From Arachnopeziza araneosa (Eukaryota > Ascomycota > Leotiomycetes > Helotiales > Arachnopezizaceae): 54,636 nucleotides of DNA. The translations under genes were made by a program, and so were the position numbers. Where the stretch lies: contig QYAI01000212.1 in assembly GCA_003988855.1 (NCBI GenBank), positions 1-54,636 of the forward strand, written 5' to 3'. Positions within the stretch are counted from its first letter, which is position 1, and each line of letters starts with the position of its first letter. Shown here one piece after another: positions 31,323 through 41,927 of the stretch. A model generated the notes under the pieces. It saw only the letters and a list, made by a program, of their open reading frames with translations. It made no database searches and was not told the DNA's origin.

Positions 31323-33658
31323 ATGTCACTCGCTGTTCAACTCGGCGGCAAGGCCAAGAATATTTCCAATTTCTGGAAGGCTGTGAAAGGAGCACCACAA
31401 GAAATTGAACAGATAGTTTCGGATCTCACCATCATTGCTAGCCTTGCGGAAATCGTTCGCCAGGAGGCTGAGACCTCAAGGCCACACACTCAGTTGCTTG
31501 ATGTCAATCTCAAAGCGCTAAGTCAGTGTTTAGGTAGCATAACGGACCTGCAAAATTTAATCTTGAAGTACCAATCGGGGCTCAATTCTAGGAGTCGTGT
31601 TGTTCAGACATGGAGCGCATGCAAGATGTTATGGAACGCAGAAAAGATCACGGCTTTTCGAGAAATTCTCAAAGACGAAAATTTTACATTGATGCTTGCG
31701 CGGCAAGAGTCTTTGAAGTATGTTTCATGAAACCTTGGAGCATATTTAGTACGCTAATAGATAAGCTTCGCAATAAGTATTATGAACGGGACTCATGGAC
31801 ATGGCCTAGGACTACTTAGGAAAATGGACGAGAAGCAAAAATCCTGCCAAGATGCTTTGGCGGCGATTGATATAACACTTCGAGGAGTACTAGTTGCCCA
31901 AAGTACAATAGTTGGATCACCATCAAATGTCGGATGATCAGATATGGACCAGCATTTGGTGGCTCTTAAAGAGATAATTTCAGTTGCAACATCTACGATC
32001 AGTAATCCAGTTCATTAGCATGTTTTTCAACAAGAACCGGAGTCTATACTATCCAAAGTTTCCATGTGTCTCGCCCCGGCCTCACTCGATCATGAGCTTG
32101 GACAAAGGGCATTGAATTCATTCGATGTGGAAGCGACTCCTCGCCATCTACAAAAGAAGACGGGTACCGAACAGATTGGAAGCTTTGGAATTACGAGCGT
32201 CTTAGGCGCTTTGAATCTCAGCACTACGGTGATAACCACTTTTGTACCACACAAGTATGGCCCGCTTATCTCCCAAGAGTCCAAAACTACTCGTACGAAG
32301 GCACTATTTTATCCAGCGCCATGGCTTCAGAAGTACGGTCTAAATCATGGTTTCTGTATACGTCTTTCTTTATCCTCCTGGGGTCTAGACCTTAGCCTCA
32401 AAACTTGTTGTGCAGTTCCGGATAATGCTCCAATTTTTGCCTATTGCAGAGTAGGAAATATAAAAGCTGTCCAAGCCTTGTTCGATGCTGGCCTTGCATC
32501 TCCGTGTGATCATGATTCAAGAGGTTTCACCCCGCTTTTTGTAAGTCAATGTGCTACATTCCTCAATGTATACCTGGATTTTTGGAACTTAAGCTTGTTA
32601 TAAAACTCACGCTAAAAACTTTAGACGGCTGCTAGATACGCAAAAGTAGATCTTTGCAAGATGTTGATTGATCAGGGTGCTGACAAAAAAGCGGAGAACT
32701 CTTTCAATGTGTGAGTATAATCCTCCATGCCAGTTCCTGAAACTAAAGCAATGACAGAGCTGTAACATCTTGGGCTTGCTTGAGGATGCCTAGGAATATT
32801 CCTAGCGTAAGATGCATAGATCAAGTAAATACGATACGACTTTTTCAGAAAGATCTTGAAATATGGGACAGCACGAATTGCACGGGTCTCCTGGCACTTC
32901 GACGACTGATAGATACTCCTTGCGACCACCGAGATTGTACCCACACTCCTTCTTTTCCAGCCGCGTTTGACTAGTTATTTCCTCAGCTACGACAGGAGAT
33001 TGACCTTACACTTCCATCTGTTGGACGTGGCTTCGCGTTTTTGATTTCAACTGCAATGCGCTGCGCGAACACAGCAATACTTGAGCGGCTAGTTTCAAGC
33101 CTCGAGGGTGTAAATTCAATCGAGGTAAATAAATGGCTCTCTACGGCACATTCCATTGCTTCGCGCTTGGCTATTGCAGAGTATCAAAACTCATCCAGCT
33201 TTTTAATACGCCGAGGCCTCGACCTGCATAGTTTTGCTGATGAGCGATATGCCAGTGTCGTTGAATATGAAGCTATCCGCGGTCAGACTCCGACAACAAT
33301 AGCGATGCGTCACTCTCTCTTGTGGTTCAATTACACCAAGTTGCTTCGAGAGTGTAATGTAGACGTACCAAATTTTGTTACCAAGGAGCTTAACGGTAGC
33401 GCTTGGACAAAGTCTGAGTGGAAACAACATACTCTCCAAGCACTGTTCGAGTTAGAGTTTGAGCCGGAACCAATACCAAGAATTCACTGTAAGAGCGATG
33501 GCCACGTCTTAAATCCTAAGGTGTGGTCATTTAGGCGCGAACATTGCTGGGAAGATTTCCTGAGCAAATTGAAGCAGCTGGGAAATGTTCCTTTCGATGC
33601 GTCAGACCTCTTGCGTTCATCGACGAAGAGACTGGAAAAGAATGATACAAGAGCATAG
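31323..33658 (+). pseudogene. receptor-type ankyrin protein interrupted by three in-frame stops
   Basis: Coherent coding sequence runs through four exons: 31323-31717, 31766-32540, 32625-32710 and 32758-33658, with GT-AG introns of 48, 84 and 47 nt and matching phases. The N-terminal domain (MSLAVQLGGKAKNISNFWKA; about 130 residues) is of the fungal receptor helical type. A linker follows, then PAPWLQKYGLNHGFCIRLSL and ankyrin repeats (APIFAYCRVGNIKAVQALFD then AGLASPCDHDSRGFTPLF; TAARYAKVDLCKMLIDQGAD). The C-terminal part has WKQHTLQALFELEFEPEPIP and CWEDFLSKLKQLGN. Within this otherwise open frame stand TGA at 31935, TAG at 32016 and TAG at 32972. All three are stops that a C-to-T change in CGA or CAG would create. 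A 90-nt intron with a poor donor (31929-32018) could hide the first two, but the third has no good explanation. Hence a recent pseudogene is most likely. Confidence 0.75.
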
Positions 33659-35171
33659 TATGAAATATGCTACATGTGTCAGGTACGGCAACAATGTGAG
33701 GGGCTTCAGGCTTGCAAGGCTGAAGACTCCATGCCCTATTCCCTACTAGTTAGGCAGTTTCCTAGTTTCCATTGCGTATCATTTAATAATAAGCTGCCCA
33801 AAACCGCTCATATTAACTTTAATTCAACCCATGAACATTGATCACATCTGGAGTGGCTACAATCCGGACAGTAATCTCCCCACGCAGAAGTAACCTTTCT
33901 TGAACATGAACACTAATGTCTCGGTCAGCTAGTTCATCCTCTCTCTAGTTTACTGAGACAGAAGACTTACACAGATCCAAGAGGCTGACCTCAAAGCATG
34001 CAAATAAATAGTTGGTTGCTCATATATATTATTGAGTGGCTGTAGACAAAGATACAAGGTGCGTATCGTGTCCTCCGGCGGACCGACTTCTGCACTTGCA
34101 TCCTTGAGCATGGATCGGTCATCTTGCATATATAATTGAGGTCTGGAGACAAAACAGGAAAGTTGGATCTTAGCTAAGGCCGATTTTTTGTTGGCCTGAG
34201 TCACACATGATTGAGAATCTTGAATTATAAGGTGTTCGAAGAAGGCCTAGAATTACGGTCTAGAAAGGCTTTGATGGTCTTTGCTCCCCGGTTTGATTCA
34301 GGGTTGAACCAGACGACGCAAAATCCGAGCATTAATGTAGCAGCGCAATCTCGCAAAGAGATGTAGGAAGGCAAACCAGTGTGATGCTTTCTTCGTCAAG
34401 GATTAAGGCTGAGGATACTGGAACCAAGTGTACGCCGTAAGCCTGTAGTTCTTATACCGGATGCCAATGGGCTTTGCCAGGAAAGCTGGTAGCCGGTGAG
34501 GAGTTTATAGAGATAGTACTAAATAAATCTTTTTAGTAATCTCAGTGAAGATGCTTAGCGAATTTTTGTTTGCAATAGGAGAAGTCCAAAAAATGGGGGT
34601 GGCCAAGAGGCTGGCTTCGTGACTGAGGAATGAGAGGCTGAAAAATAAATCTAGAGAAAAGAGTTGTACCTGCTCCTCCTTATTATTATCGCAGCATACC
34701 AAACTAGCTTCAGTCAGTATGGAGAGACTGATTAGTTCCCAATTCATAATTATAATATCTTTCAAATTATATTATTCAGTCACGTGATATAACAGAATCC
34801 CATTGACCTGGTTACAGCTATCGTTAATGTTACATTTGTACCATCTAATCTGCAAATTACTTTTCTATGGATTTGAAGTCGGGATAACGTCAAGCCGTAT
34901 GTAGTCCGAAAGACAATATTTGTAAACTCACGTGACTTTATCCTAAGCTGGAGAAGGAGTGGTCAGCGGTGAAGCCACTTGTGAGTTCTACTGTAGCAAA
35001 AGATTATGATGCTAGAGCTCTCTTATTTTAAGATATGGATAAGCTGCGGTATTTTCTAGTTCTCAAGATGGAATTATAGAGTCCAACAATGTTGCCGGTT
35101 AAGTTAACCGAAACTGAAAAGCGGGGGCAAGTTGCACGTAAAGCTGACAAACAGTATTCAGAGCAGAGCTC
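33659..35171. other. intergenic, 5' flank of the alcohol dehydrogenase
   Basis: No gene recognised. Two CACGTG boxes (TCACGTGA near 34781, TCACGTGAC near 34931) lie 300-480 nt before the ADH start and could bind bHLH regulators. The functional link is inference. Confidence 0.45.
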
Positions 35172-35180
35172 TATATATAA
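35172..35180 (+). promoter_or_regulatory. TATA box of the alcohol dehydrogenase gene
   Basis: TATATATAA lies 70 nt upstream of the ATG at 35251, with short CT-containing leader sequence between. This is a conventional position. Confidence 0.6.
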
Positions 35181-35250
35181 GCACTTCTTTGAAAAATGGT
35201 CAGTAGAAACTTTGAAAGAGGCTCTCAAATCTTACAGCTTCTGATTCTAA

Positions 35251-36303
35251 ATGTCATCCTCAGTCCTCCCGAAAGTCCAAACTGCAGCATGGATCGACAC
35301 TCCAGGACCTAATACCAGACCATACCTCAAACACGACATTCCTGTTCCAATACCTCGCGATGGGGAAGTGCTCGTAAAACTTGAATACACAGGAGTATGC
35401 CACTCAGACGTCCACGCTATCTTGGGGGAGACGAAGCGAATGGCTGTGCATATCGGCGGCCACGAGGGAGTCGGAACCGTCATCGCACTCGGCCACTCGG
35501 TGGCTTCTTCCTTCCTGAACACCCGTGTGGGAGTCAAATGGCTTTACAGCGCCTGTTTGTCTTGCGAGATTTGCGAGGTCAACTTTGTTCATTGTCCCAA
35601 TCAGAGAAATTCGGGTAGAGATGTACCTGGGACTTTCCAACAATATGTCGTTGCGCCGGCACGGTTTGTCACGAGGATCCCTCCAGAGTTAGAAAGTGAA
35701 AAAGCGGCCCCGCTTATGTGTGCTGGTATCACGGTGTTTGGCGCGATTAAGAAAGCAGCGTTGAATAAAGGCGAATGGGTAGTCATTATGGGTGCTGGCG
35801 GTGGGTTAGGGCATCTAGGAGTACAGATTGCGAGGAGTATGGGGATCAGGGTCATTGCTGTTGCCAGTGGAGAAGAGAAGCGGAAGCTTTGTATAGAGTT
35901 GGGAGCCGAAGTGTTTTTGAATTATAAAACGGAAGACATAGAACCGAAGGTCAAGGAACTTACAAATGGGTATGGAGCTCATGCAGTTGTCTGTGCCACT
36001 GGCAGCGCTGCGGCTTATGCCCAAGCTGTTCAGTTAGTGAGGATTATGGGAACCGTCATTTGTGTAGGACTTACCTTGTCACCTTTGACACTCTCGCCTT
36101 TTCAGGTTGCTATTCGTGGATTGAAGGTCGTAGGGTCTACGGTAGGAACAGAAAAGGAAATGGAAGAGCTTTTGGAGATGGTTATGGATGGAAATGTGGT
36201 CCCAAAGACAGAGGTTTTCGAGTTAGGAAAACTAGATGAGGTGGTGCAGAGGATAGCAGATGGAAGTATGACGGGTAAGGCAGTGATAAAGCTGGCGTTC
36301 TAG
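35251..36303 (+). CDS. zinc-dependent alcohol dehydrogenase (MDR family), 350 aa
   Basis: A single intact exon. Catalytic zinc ligands are C50 (GVCHSD), H71-E72 (GGHEG) and C157 (LMCAGIT). The structural zinc site is complete: C102, C105, C108 and C115. The NAD-binding Rossmann motif GAGGGLG is at 181-187, after the VVIM strand. The length equals that of yeast/fungal tetrameric ADHs. It oxidises primary alcohols or reduces aldehydes with NAD(H) in the cytosol; the exact substrate cannot be read off. The sequence between C50 and H71 (AILGETKRMAVHI) differs from the usual LHAWKGDWPLP-type stretch and includes the substrate-pocket wall, so specificity may differ from ethanol. A TATA box and two CACGTG boxes lie upstream. 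No break. Confidence 0.92.
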   Translation: MSSSVLPKVQTAAWIDTPGPNTRPYLKHDIPVPIPRDGEVLVKLEYTGVCHSDVHAILGETKRMAVHIGGHEGVGTVIALGHSVASSFLNTRVGVKWLYSACLSCEICEVNFVHCPNQRNSGRDVPGTFQQYVVAPARFVTRIPPELESEKAAPLMCAGITVFGAIKKAALNKGEWVVIMGAGGGLGHLGVQIARSMGIRVIAVASGEEKRKLCIELGAEVFLNYKTEDIEPKVKELTNGYGAHAVVCATGSAAAYAQAVQLVRIMGTVICVGLTLSPLTLSPFQVAIRGLKVVGSTVGTEKEMEELLEMVMDGNVVPKTEVFELGKLDEVVQRIADGSMTGKAVIKLAF

Positions 36304-36559
36304 ATATAAATAGATGTTGTCCTCGTCAATAGTCTGCAATTTGATCAAAATTATAAACTTTGTACAATTATGTGTCATATTGTCTAGTCTTTCCTTGAGA
36401 TCAACATTGCCGTAATCTACGCCTGTCTCCTCGCTCTCCATGTCCTTCTCTCACGCTACGTCCCTTCTCTCGTCGAGATTTATTTTCCAAAAGAATTAGA
36501 CCATGAAGAGGCTTGATTTGAAACCGTTAGCGTTCCTCCCTCCCACATCAACCGCATTA
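36304..36559. other. ADH 3' flank
   Basis: A short spacer between the ADH stop and the solo LTR. Nothing recognised beyond a presumptive 3' UTR. Confidence 0.4.
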
Positions 36560-36564
36560 GTGAC

Positions 36565-36759
36565 TGTAAGAACCCGCATCAGTTCTGACCACGTGCTGCT
36601 CACGTGATGACCCCTGAATAGGTTCAGGGTGGACTTGGAATGGAACCGGCTCAGAAGAGGTTTCCTTCGTAGCTAGCCTATAAGTAAGAACATATTCAGA
36701 CTACATTCGGGGTACTCCCATATACCCCTCGCAGCAGTGTTCGTGCTTGTGCCGTTACA
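36565..36759. mobile_element. solo LTR (195 bp) of an LTR retrotransposon with 5-bp target-site duplication
   Basis: The element begins TGTAAGAACC and ends GCCGTTACA, so its termini form the inverted pair TGTAA/TTACA. It is flanked on both sides by GTGAC (36560-36564 and 36760-36764), the 5-bp duplication expected of retroviral-type integrase. Inside are two CACGTG boxes near 36593 and 36602 and a TATA-like CCTATAAG near 36680. A ccctgaa...ttcaggg hairpin also lies inside. No internal gag/pol follows, so this is a solo LTR left by recombination between two LTRs. The superfamily cannot be told from the LTR alone. Confidence 0.8.
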
Positions 36760-36764
36760 GTGAC

Positions 36765-37680
36765 GAGCCAGAAGCAACACCAAATATTCAACCTCGTGCT
36801 ATTTTCCGAGAAAGTGGTGCCGTGCAGGGAATATCTCGAACGGGGAGTGAAACGGAAATATGGGCTGCATCAAGGCCAAAAGAGAATGAAGATATTGTAA
36901 GCGTTATTGAATTATAATAAATTAAAAAAATATAAGCTTTTGATTTTAGATCCCGATCTCTAATATCACGTGTCGTATCACGCAGGCTGCCCAGTCATGT
37001 GAGACAGTCCCGTGAAAGCAAATATTATATATCTCGCAAATAATGTATAATCCATTACCAGACGTTTTTTGTGTTCTAAAACAGCGTACCTATGCATGTG
37101 GGCACAGCCTTAACATAGCCGAGTAACAGAGCTAGCGTCAACCAGCAAGGTTTCCTTTGAGGCTTTCCCTTTCTTGGCAAGTTGCTTATACCTTCTAGAA
37201 ACCCCAGATATCCTTATTTGTTGATATCACGGACCTTGAGCATTCTTCCTGCGCAACTGTTTTTCCAGTCAGCCACTGTCAACTTTCGAACGTGCCTTTG
37301 TCATTCTTATCCTACTAGAGCGAGAAGACCTAGCATCAAGAACAAAACCCACTCAGTAATCTAATATGTCGGAGACTCAACTGCGCATTGCTGTTAATGG
37401 CTTGTGTGGCATTCAGCATTCTATGGCATCATGCCTGCCTAGAGATTGTTGTAGTATGAGTGGGTAAATAGACCTAGCTCCGGTTATGATATTGAGAGAA
37501 AACTAACTTTGATATGTACTTTGATAGATTTTGTGGTCGCAACGAGTCATAGTAAGGGTCTATTTGATTAATTATATCTATGCTAAAATAACCGGCTTTC
37601 TACTTTGATTTGAATATTGCCCCCTGCCTTTATTCAAGTTTAGGAACTCCAACATCATCAACTAACCTTCCAAGCTGTTT
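36765..37680. other. intergenic
   Basis: A+T-rich sequence with no coding signal stronger than random 60-codon frames. A CACGTG box lies near 36967. Nothing else was recognised. Confidence 0.4.
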
Positions 37681-38463
37681 TCCCGAGAATGGATGCCAAT
37701 CCAATTGCGTCGATTCTGTAGATTTCTACGCGAAATTGTTGACCTCCGCTGTATCGCCGATCGCCAACTCCCGCTAGACAACCGCCGCAATCAGCTCGAA
37801 ACATTCATAAAACGTATCGCAATCATTATTACGACTGCTTTAGTTCTATGGTCACTTTAATTCCGAAATTCGTGGCGTTCGATCTCCTAGGTCGCGTATC
37901 ATTATGCCCTTCCTATTTCTTACAAACCCAGCATTGCCGGCCATTGAGGCTATCTTGCCTCTTCGTATAGTATGGGGAGTCTTGTAATGTCATGAAATCT
38001 CGTCCTGGTTAAAGTTTGAGCGCTCTGAGGATAACAGCAGAGATTTCCGAGTTGGAAAGATGATTACAGCAAGCTTCGTTGCGATCCAGTGCATTGGGAC
38101 GGTTGCGATCATGGCCCGACGATTCTCTCGTGGCGCAGCCACAGGAATGGATGTCAAAATATTGCTCTATGCCATCAGTGCTATTTGCGTAGCTTTGCAG
38201 ATAGTGGGTCTGATTTTGGGAGGCTTTTAGGTAGTTGGAGATCAGGTCTCGCGTTGGGATCTCTCTTTGGGTATACCATACGTTCTTCTGCTTGTCGTCG
38301 GACCTGCGGCAAGTAATTGGTCATTAATAGGCTCAATGGCTATGGTGTACTTGCTATGGAGCAGAGCACTTATGTTTCCTGACCGGGTTGGGTTCTCGTC
38401 ACTTTTGGTATTTGGGGGTATCCTGAATATTATTTTCATCGATTGGTTATACTGGACTGACTA
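37681..38463 (+). pseudogene. remnant of a multi-spanning membrane protein
   Basis: Protein-like segments occur in order but are interrupted. The first (about 37690-37858) is basic-amphipathic and ends in a hydrophobic stretch (KRIAIIITTALVLWSL then stop). The second (about 37880-37986) has NPALPAIEAILPLRIVWGVL then stop. The third (about 38002-38229) has SSWLKFERSEDNSRDFRVGK then hydrophobic helices (ILLYAISAICVALQIVGLIL). In the same frame, after a TAG at 38228-38230, come two or three further spans (GIPYVLLLVVGPAASNWSLI; FSSLLVFGGILNIIFIDWLY) to a stop at 38461-38463. The family is not recognised; the five-to-six-helix pattern suggests an integral membrane protein. An intron could explain one gap, but the in-frame TAG lacks a convincing splice pair. 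Degenerate gene is the best reading. Confidence 0.5.
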
Positions 38464-39065
38464 GGTGTGTGGGTTTTCAACGTTCTTACATTGGTCCCCC
38501 AACGGCCCATGGGTATCGTAACCAGTAGATAAAGCGTGCCCTCTGTTGTGGAGAGACCCTGTAGCTGATAAATTAATTGCTTCCTAGGTAAACAAACTAA
38601 TACTTGAGCAAAATGATAACATTTAATACACTCTTCATACGCTTTTACTCAGGAAGAAGTTATAAATGATTAATAAATTAGTTAGATTTACTTTTCTTTA
38701 GTGAAGTACTTAGCAAAAGTTGAGATGATTATTTATGTACACATGTAATATATGTATAACTTAAGTAGTTTATTATTTTCAAAACTTTGTATTTTTGTTT
38801 AGTTACAAGATTTATATTTTGGATAAAAGTACACTAACGAACTTTTTATAAGATTTTAAGATTATTATCATAGGTACAGTGCGGGCAGACTTGATCTTGC
38901 AAGCAATTAGCAATATAATTTTTTTTAGAAAAGAATAGTAAATACTTTTTATAGCAATGCTTTAAAAGTTGAGTTGATGGTAACGAAAACGGAAAATTTT
39001 ATTTCAAGTTGTGCCACGGTTATGACAACCCAGCATACATTATACCCAAAACAGAGAAACCAAAC
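38464..39065. other. very A+T-rich intergenic tract
   Basis: About 38600-38960 is strikingly A+T-rich, with runs such as TTTATTATTTTC and ATATATGTATAAC and no open frames. This could be a degraded (possibly RIP-affected) repeat. No termini were identified. Confidence 0.5.
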
Positions 39066-39182
39066 TCAATAAGCAAAACAATCCCAACATCCACTTGTTG
39101 AGTGGCCACACGAAGTACACCACCCCTGGGCTGGGACACTCGCGCCAGCATGTGTCGCGTCGCAAGTACAGCAGCACCACAT
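39066..39182 (-). CDS. cysteine-rich micro-protein, 38 aa (candidate)
   Basis: An ATG-to-stop frame of 38 codons encodes a peptide with eight cysteines: a CCC-x-C cluster at its start, then WCTSCGH and GCWDC. The C-x2-C-G-H...C-x2-C arrangement resembles a small zinc-ribbon-like module seen in short ascomycete proteins that begin MW-C. There is no signal peptide, so it is not a typical secreted effector. An in-frame stop lies 27 nt upstream, fixing this ATG. The size is too small for certainty; it may be a terminal exon or chance. Confidence 0.35.
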   Translation of the reverse strand: MWCCCTCDATHAGASVPAQGWCTSCGHSTSGCWDCFAY

Positions 39183-39833
39183 CTTGCTCTGTCTTCTTGG
39201 CTTATCTCAAGTAAAAAATTATTTCGCTTATGGTGAAATATTTCTGAAGAAATTGCTTGGTTGAAATGTGATTCGAATGGAAATCTTGTTGGGTGATTGA
39301 CGTGAAATTTCTCTGTGTTTATGCTGCGGAAGGATAAAGAGATGTTGATGAGTAGGGGAGAGAAAGGAGAGCCTCTAATGGGTTAGTGAAAGGGCTTTGT
39401 TCTAAGTAATGAAGAGGGTAGCCGGGTCTATGAATATATTTAGAAGGTCGAGGGAATGAGTGTCTGAGTACTGTTCTGTTCAAGAAAGGTGAGAAATTCT
39501 TTCAAGTCCTTTATTTAAAAGGAACTTTGAGTTTCCTGTTCTATGAGTAGACAAGGGCCAAGCGGCTTGGATTTTGAGAGACAAAGATGGGAGATTCAAA
39601 ACGGAAATTGACCTTGAAAGAATGAATATTAACAATCAGTAATAGTAAGAGAAGTTCGATTTCTTCAGCTTATCACAAAGAATTAGTTCCATTTGAGGAT
39701 CGAGCGTCCTTGCGGCCCAAATTTTGACTCATTCCTATCTATTTTTACGTTCTATCAGGGTCTGGTAGATTTATTGGAACTTCTAATCGTACACACATCC
39801 CGCTGAGCAATGATGGTTAGCATCTTGTCAGCA
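39183..39833. other. intergenic, 3' flank of PTR2
   Basis: Nothing recognised apart from purine-rich sequence. It holds the 3' UTR of the transporter and possible promoter sequence for the micro-ORF. Confidence 0.4.
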
Positions 39834-41927
39834 TCAGTCTAAATTTCTCAAAGCAACCATCTCTTCTTTCGGCTTATCATAACCCTTGAATAAACGCCAA
39901 AAGATACTACCAGTAACAAAGCATATTATCGAGAAAGCGATATACATCCAAACGAGATAAGGATCTTTGGCCCAAGATGCAATGAGGAAGCCGAGTATCG
40001 AGCCGCCGGCTGATGTGAGAAGAAATAGAGACATGATGAAGGATTTCATGCTAGGAGGAGCTTGAGTGTATGCGTATTCGAGGCCTGCAGTCTGAAAGAC
40101 TTCATTTTAGTGGGGAGTAGATTAAGTGGAGGTAAATAGTGCGTACTGATGCGAAGATCTCAGAGAGACCCATGAGGAAATAGGCTGGTGATTGGATCAG
40201 CACGTGGACCTTATTTGGGATGGATCCATTGTTTGACGCGCTACAGCTGAGCGGAGAATCATAGCAAGGTGGCTTGGGGTCAATGTTAGTGGTTTTAAAC
40301 AAACGAGGGATTATGACAAATTACACTGATGTAAATAAGATGCTGTACTCCAGCAGCATAAACCATTGCCAATCCTGCGAAGATAAAGCCCACTGCAATC
40401 CTTGCAATTGGGCGGAGGGGGATGCCACTACGCTGGAGAAGAGGATAAAAGCAGGTATTGAGAATCGGAATAAATGCGATGATGGTTAACGCGTCGATAT
40501 TGCTTAATACGTCGTTTGGAATACCATGAAGTTCTACGACAATGGTAAGTCAATATCGCCGATACTGTCCGAATCACCACTTACCCATAGTGCCAGCCTG
40601 AGAAACAAAGTTGTTCAACATTTGAGAAAATGCTCTACGTGTTATGGTCAGCAATTCCGAGCGGAATAATTTAACTTGAGAATAAAGAAGCAATATCATT
40701 GATGTGATGACTTACAACCAGTAGACAGGAAAGAATAAGAACACCTTGCAGCAAGCAAGGGCTATTTTGATCTCATCTACGAATTCATCGCTCCAAGGAA
40801 CCGAGAACCTATGTTCAATTGTCTGAAAGCTAGACTTCGCAGTATCTATGTTGTTTCCATTCCATAATCCAATCCAGATGATTCTAAAAGCATGAAGCAC
40901 AACCGACCCACGAGGAGGCCTATCGATATATGACTTTCGTTCTGACACAAGGATAGTAAATCCTATACCAAAAATCAACAAAGGTATCAGATAAGCCAGC
41001 CAGAAGCCAACTTTTGATTCGAGAACTGTTGTCAATCCACTGGACAATGATCCTACATTAATACACAGGTAGAAGTATGTGTAAATGCGTTCAATCGTGA
41101 TGGTTGGATCGATAATCACGCGCTCGCCCGAGTCAAGAATCCGAATGCTCTGCTTCGTTCCAGTGTATTGCTCTGCGATGAGTGGAGAGACGTTGGATTT
41201 GATACCACCAGTTCCTCTACACCAATTTTAGTATATAAAAAAACCAAAAGCAGTTCATCACGAACATTCCTATCAAGATCATGGAGACTATCAAACCTCC
41301 ATAAGCATAACCACTCTCGATAGCGACCGGCAAGGATGTGGCAAAAAGCGTGAGAAGGCCAAACATATAAACCACGGAAAAGTAAATGATTGTCTTGACT
41401 TTTCCGAGGTACGAGTCCGCCACAATTGCACCTTTGAAATAATCAGTGACTTTGTCTTTGAATTTGGAAGAAGGGTGATAGCACAAACCGAACACCGGTG
41501 TAACATAACAGAAGAATTGGAAGAAATTGGTAAATCGCGTCGCAGCTGCCTGGCCAAGTCCGAGGGCACCTGGCAAACCCGAAGGGCTCTTGTAAGCATT
41601 TTGGATGTAATTCTGAAACGGCCCAGAGACTCCATAGTATGCGGCTCTCTCAGCTAGTTCAATCAGCGCCACGATCCTATTCACTTGTAAGTATGCATCT
41701 AGTCTCATTACTGTGACTGCAGGGTAAGATGAGCCGTACCAAACCGGCCATGGAAGGTGATCTGCAATCCGGCGGAGATCTTTACGCTCGTCTTCAGTAG
41801 GCTCATCATCTCCAAACTCGGAGTTTGCGTCGTCACTTTGATCAAATCGATCATTGCTTGTTGAACGCCGCTCGGCGTCGTCTGTGTCTGCCACATTTGC
41901 ATACCCCCTAGGACTCATTTTAGTCAT
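39834..41927 (-). CDS. PTR2: proton-coupled oligopeptide transporter (POT/PTR2), 561 aa
   Basis: Eight exons on the minus strand: 41740-41927, 41489-41676, 41266-41431, 40716-41216, 40585-40634, 40325-40533, 40147-40272 and 39834-40091. All have GT-AG junctions with agreeing phases. Two introns (63 and 57 nt) are multiples of three without stops. The mature protein shows the POT signatures IVALIELAERAAYYGVSGPF with FQNYIQ, VFGAIVADSYLGKVKTI, GTGGIKSNVSPLIAEQY then TGTKQ, KVFLFFPVYW, QMLNNFVSQAGTM, and a C-terminal YAYTQAPPSMKSFIMSLFLL segment. The ExxER motif (ELAER) for proton coupling is present. It imports di- and tripeptides across the plasma membrane. The N-terminal 75 residues are acidic and cytosolic. 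The start at 41927 (MTKMSPRG) is provisional; 41918 is the alternative. No damage is visible. Confidence 0.92.

Noticed and set aside
31929..32018. A 90-nt intron that would hide two of the three stops in the ankyrin gene
   Set aside because: The donor GTCGGA is poor, the sequence inside reads as coherent coding, and the third stop at 32972 would remain unexplained. It is kept as an alternative only.
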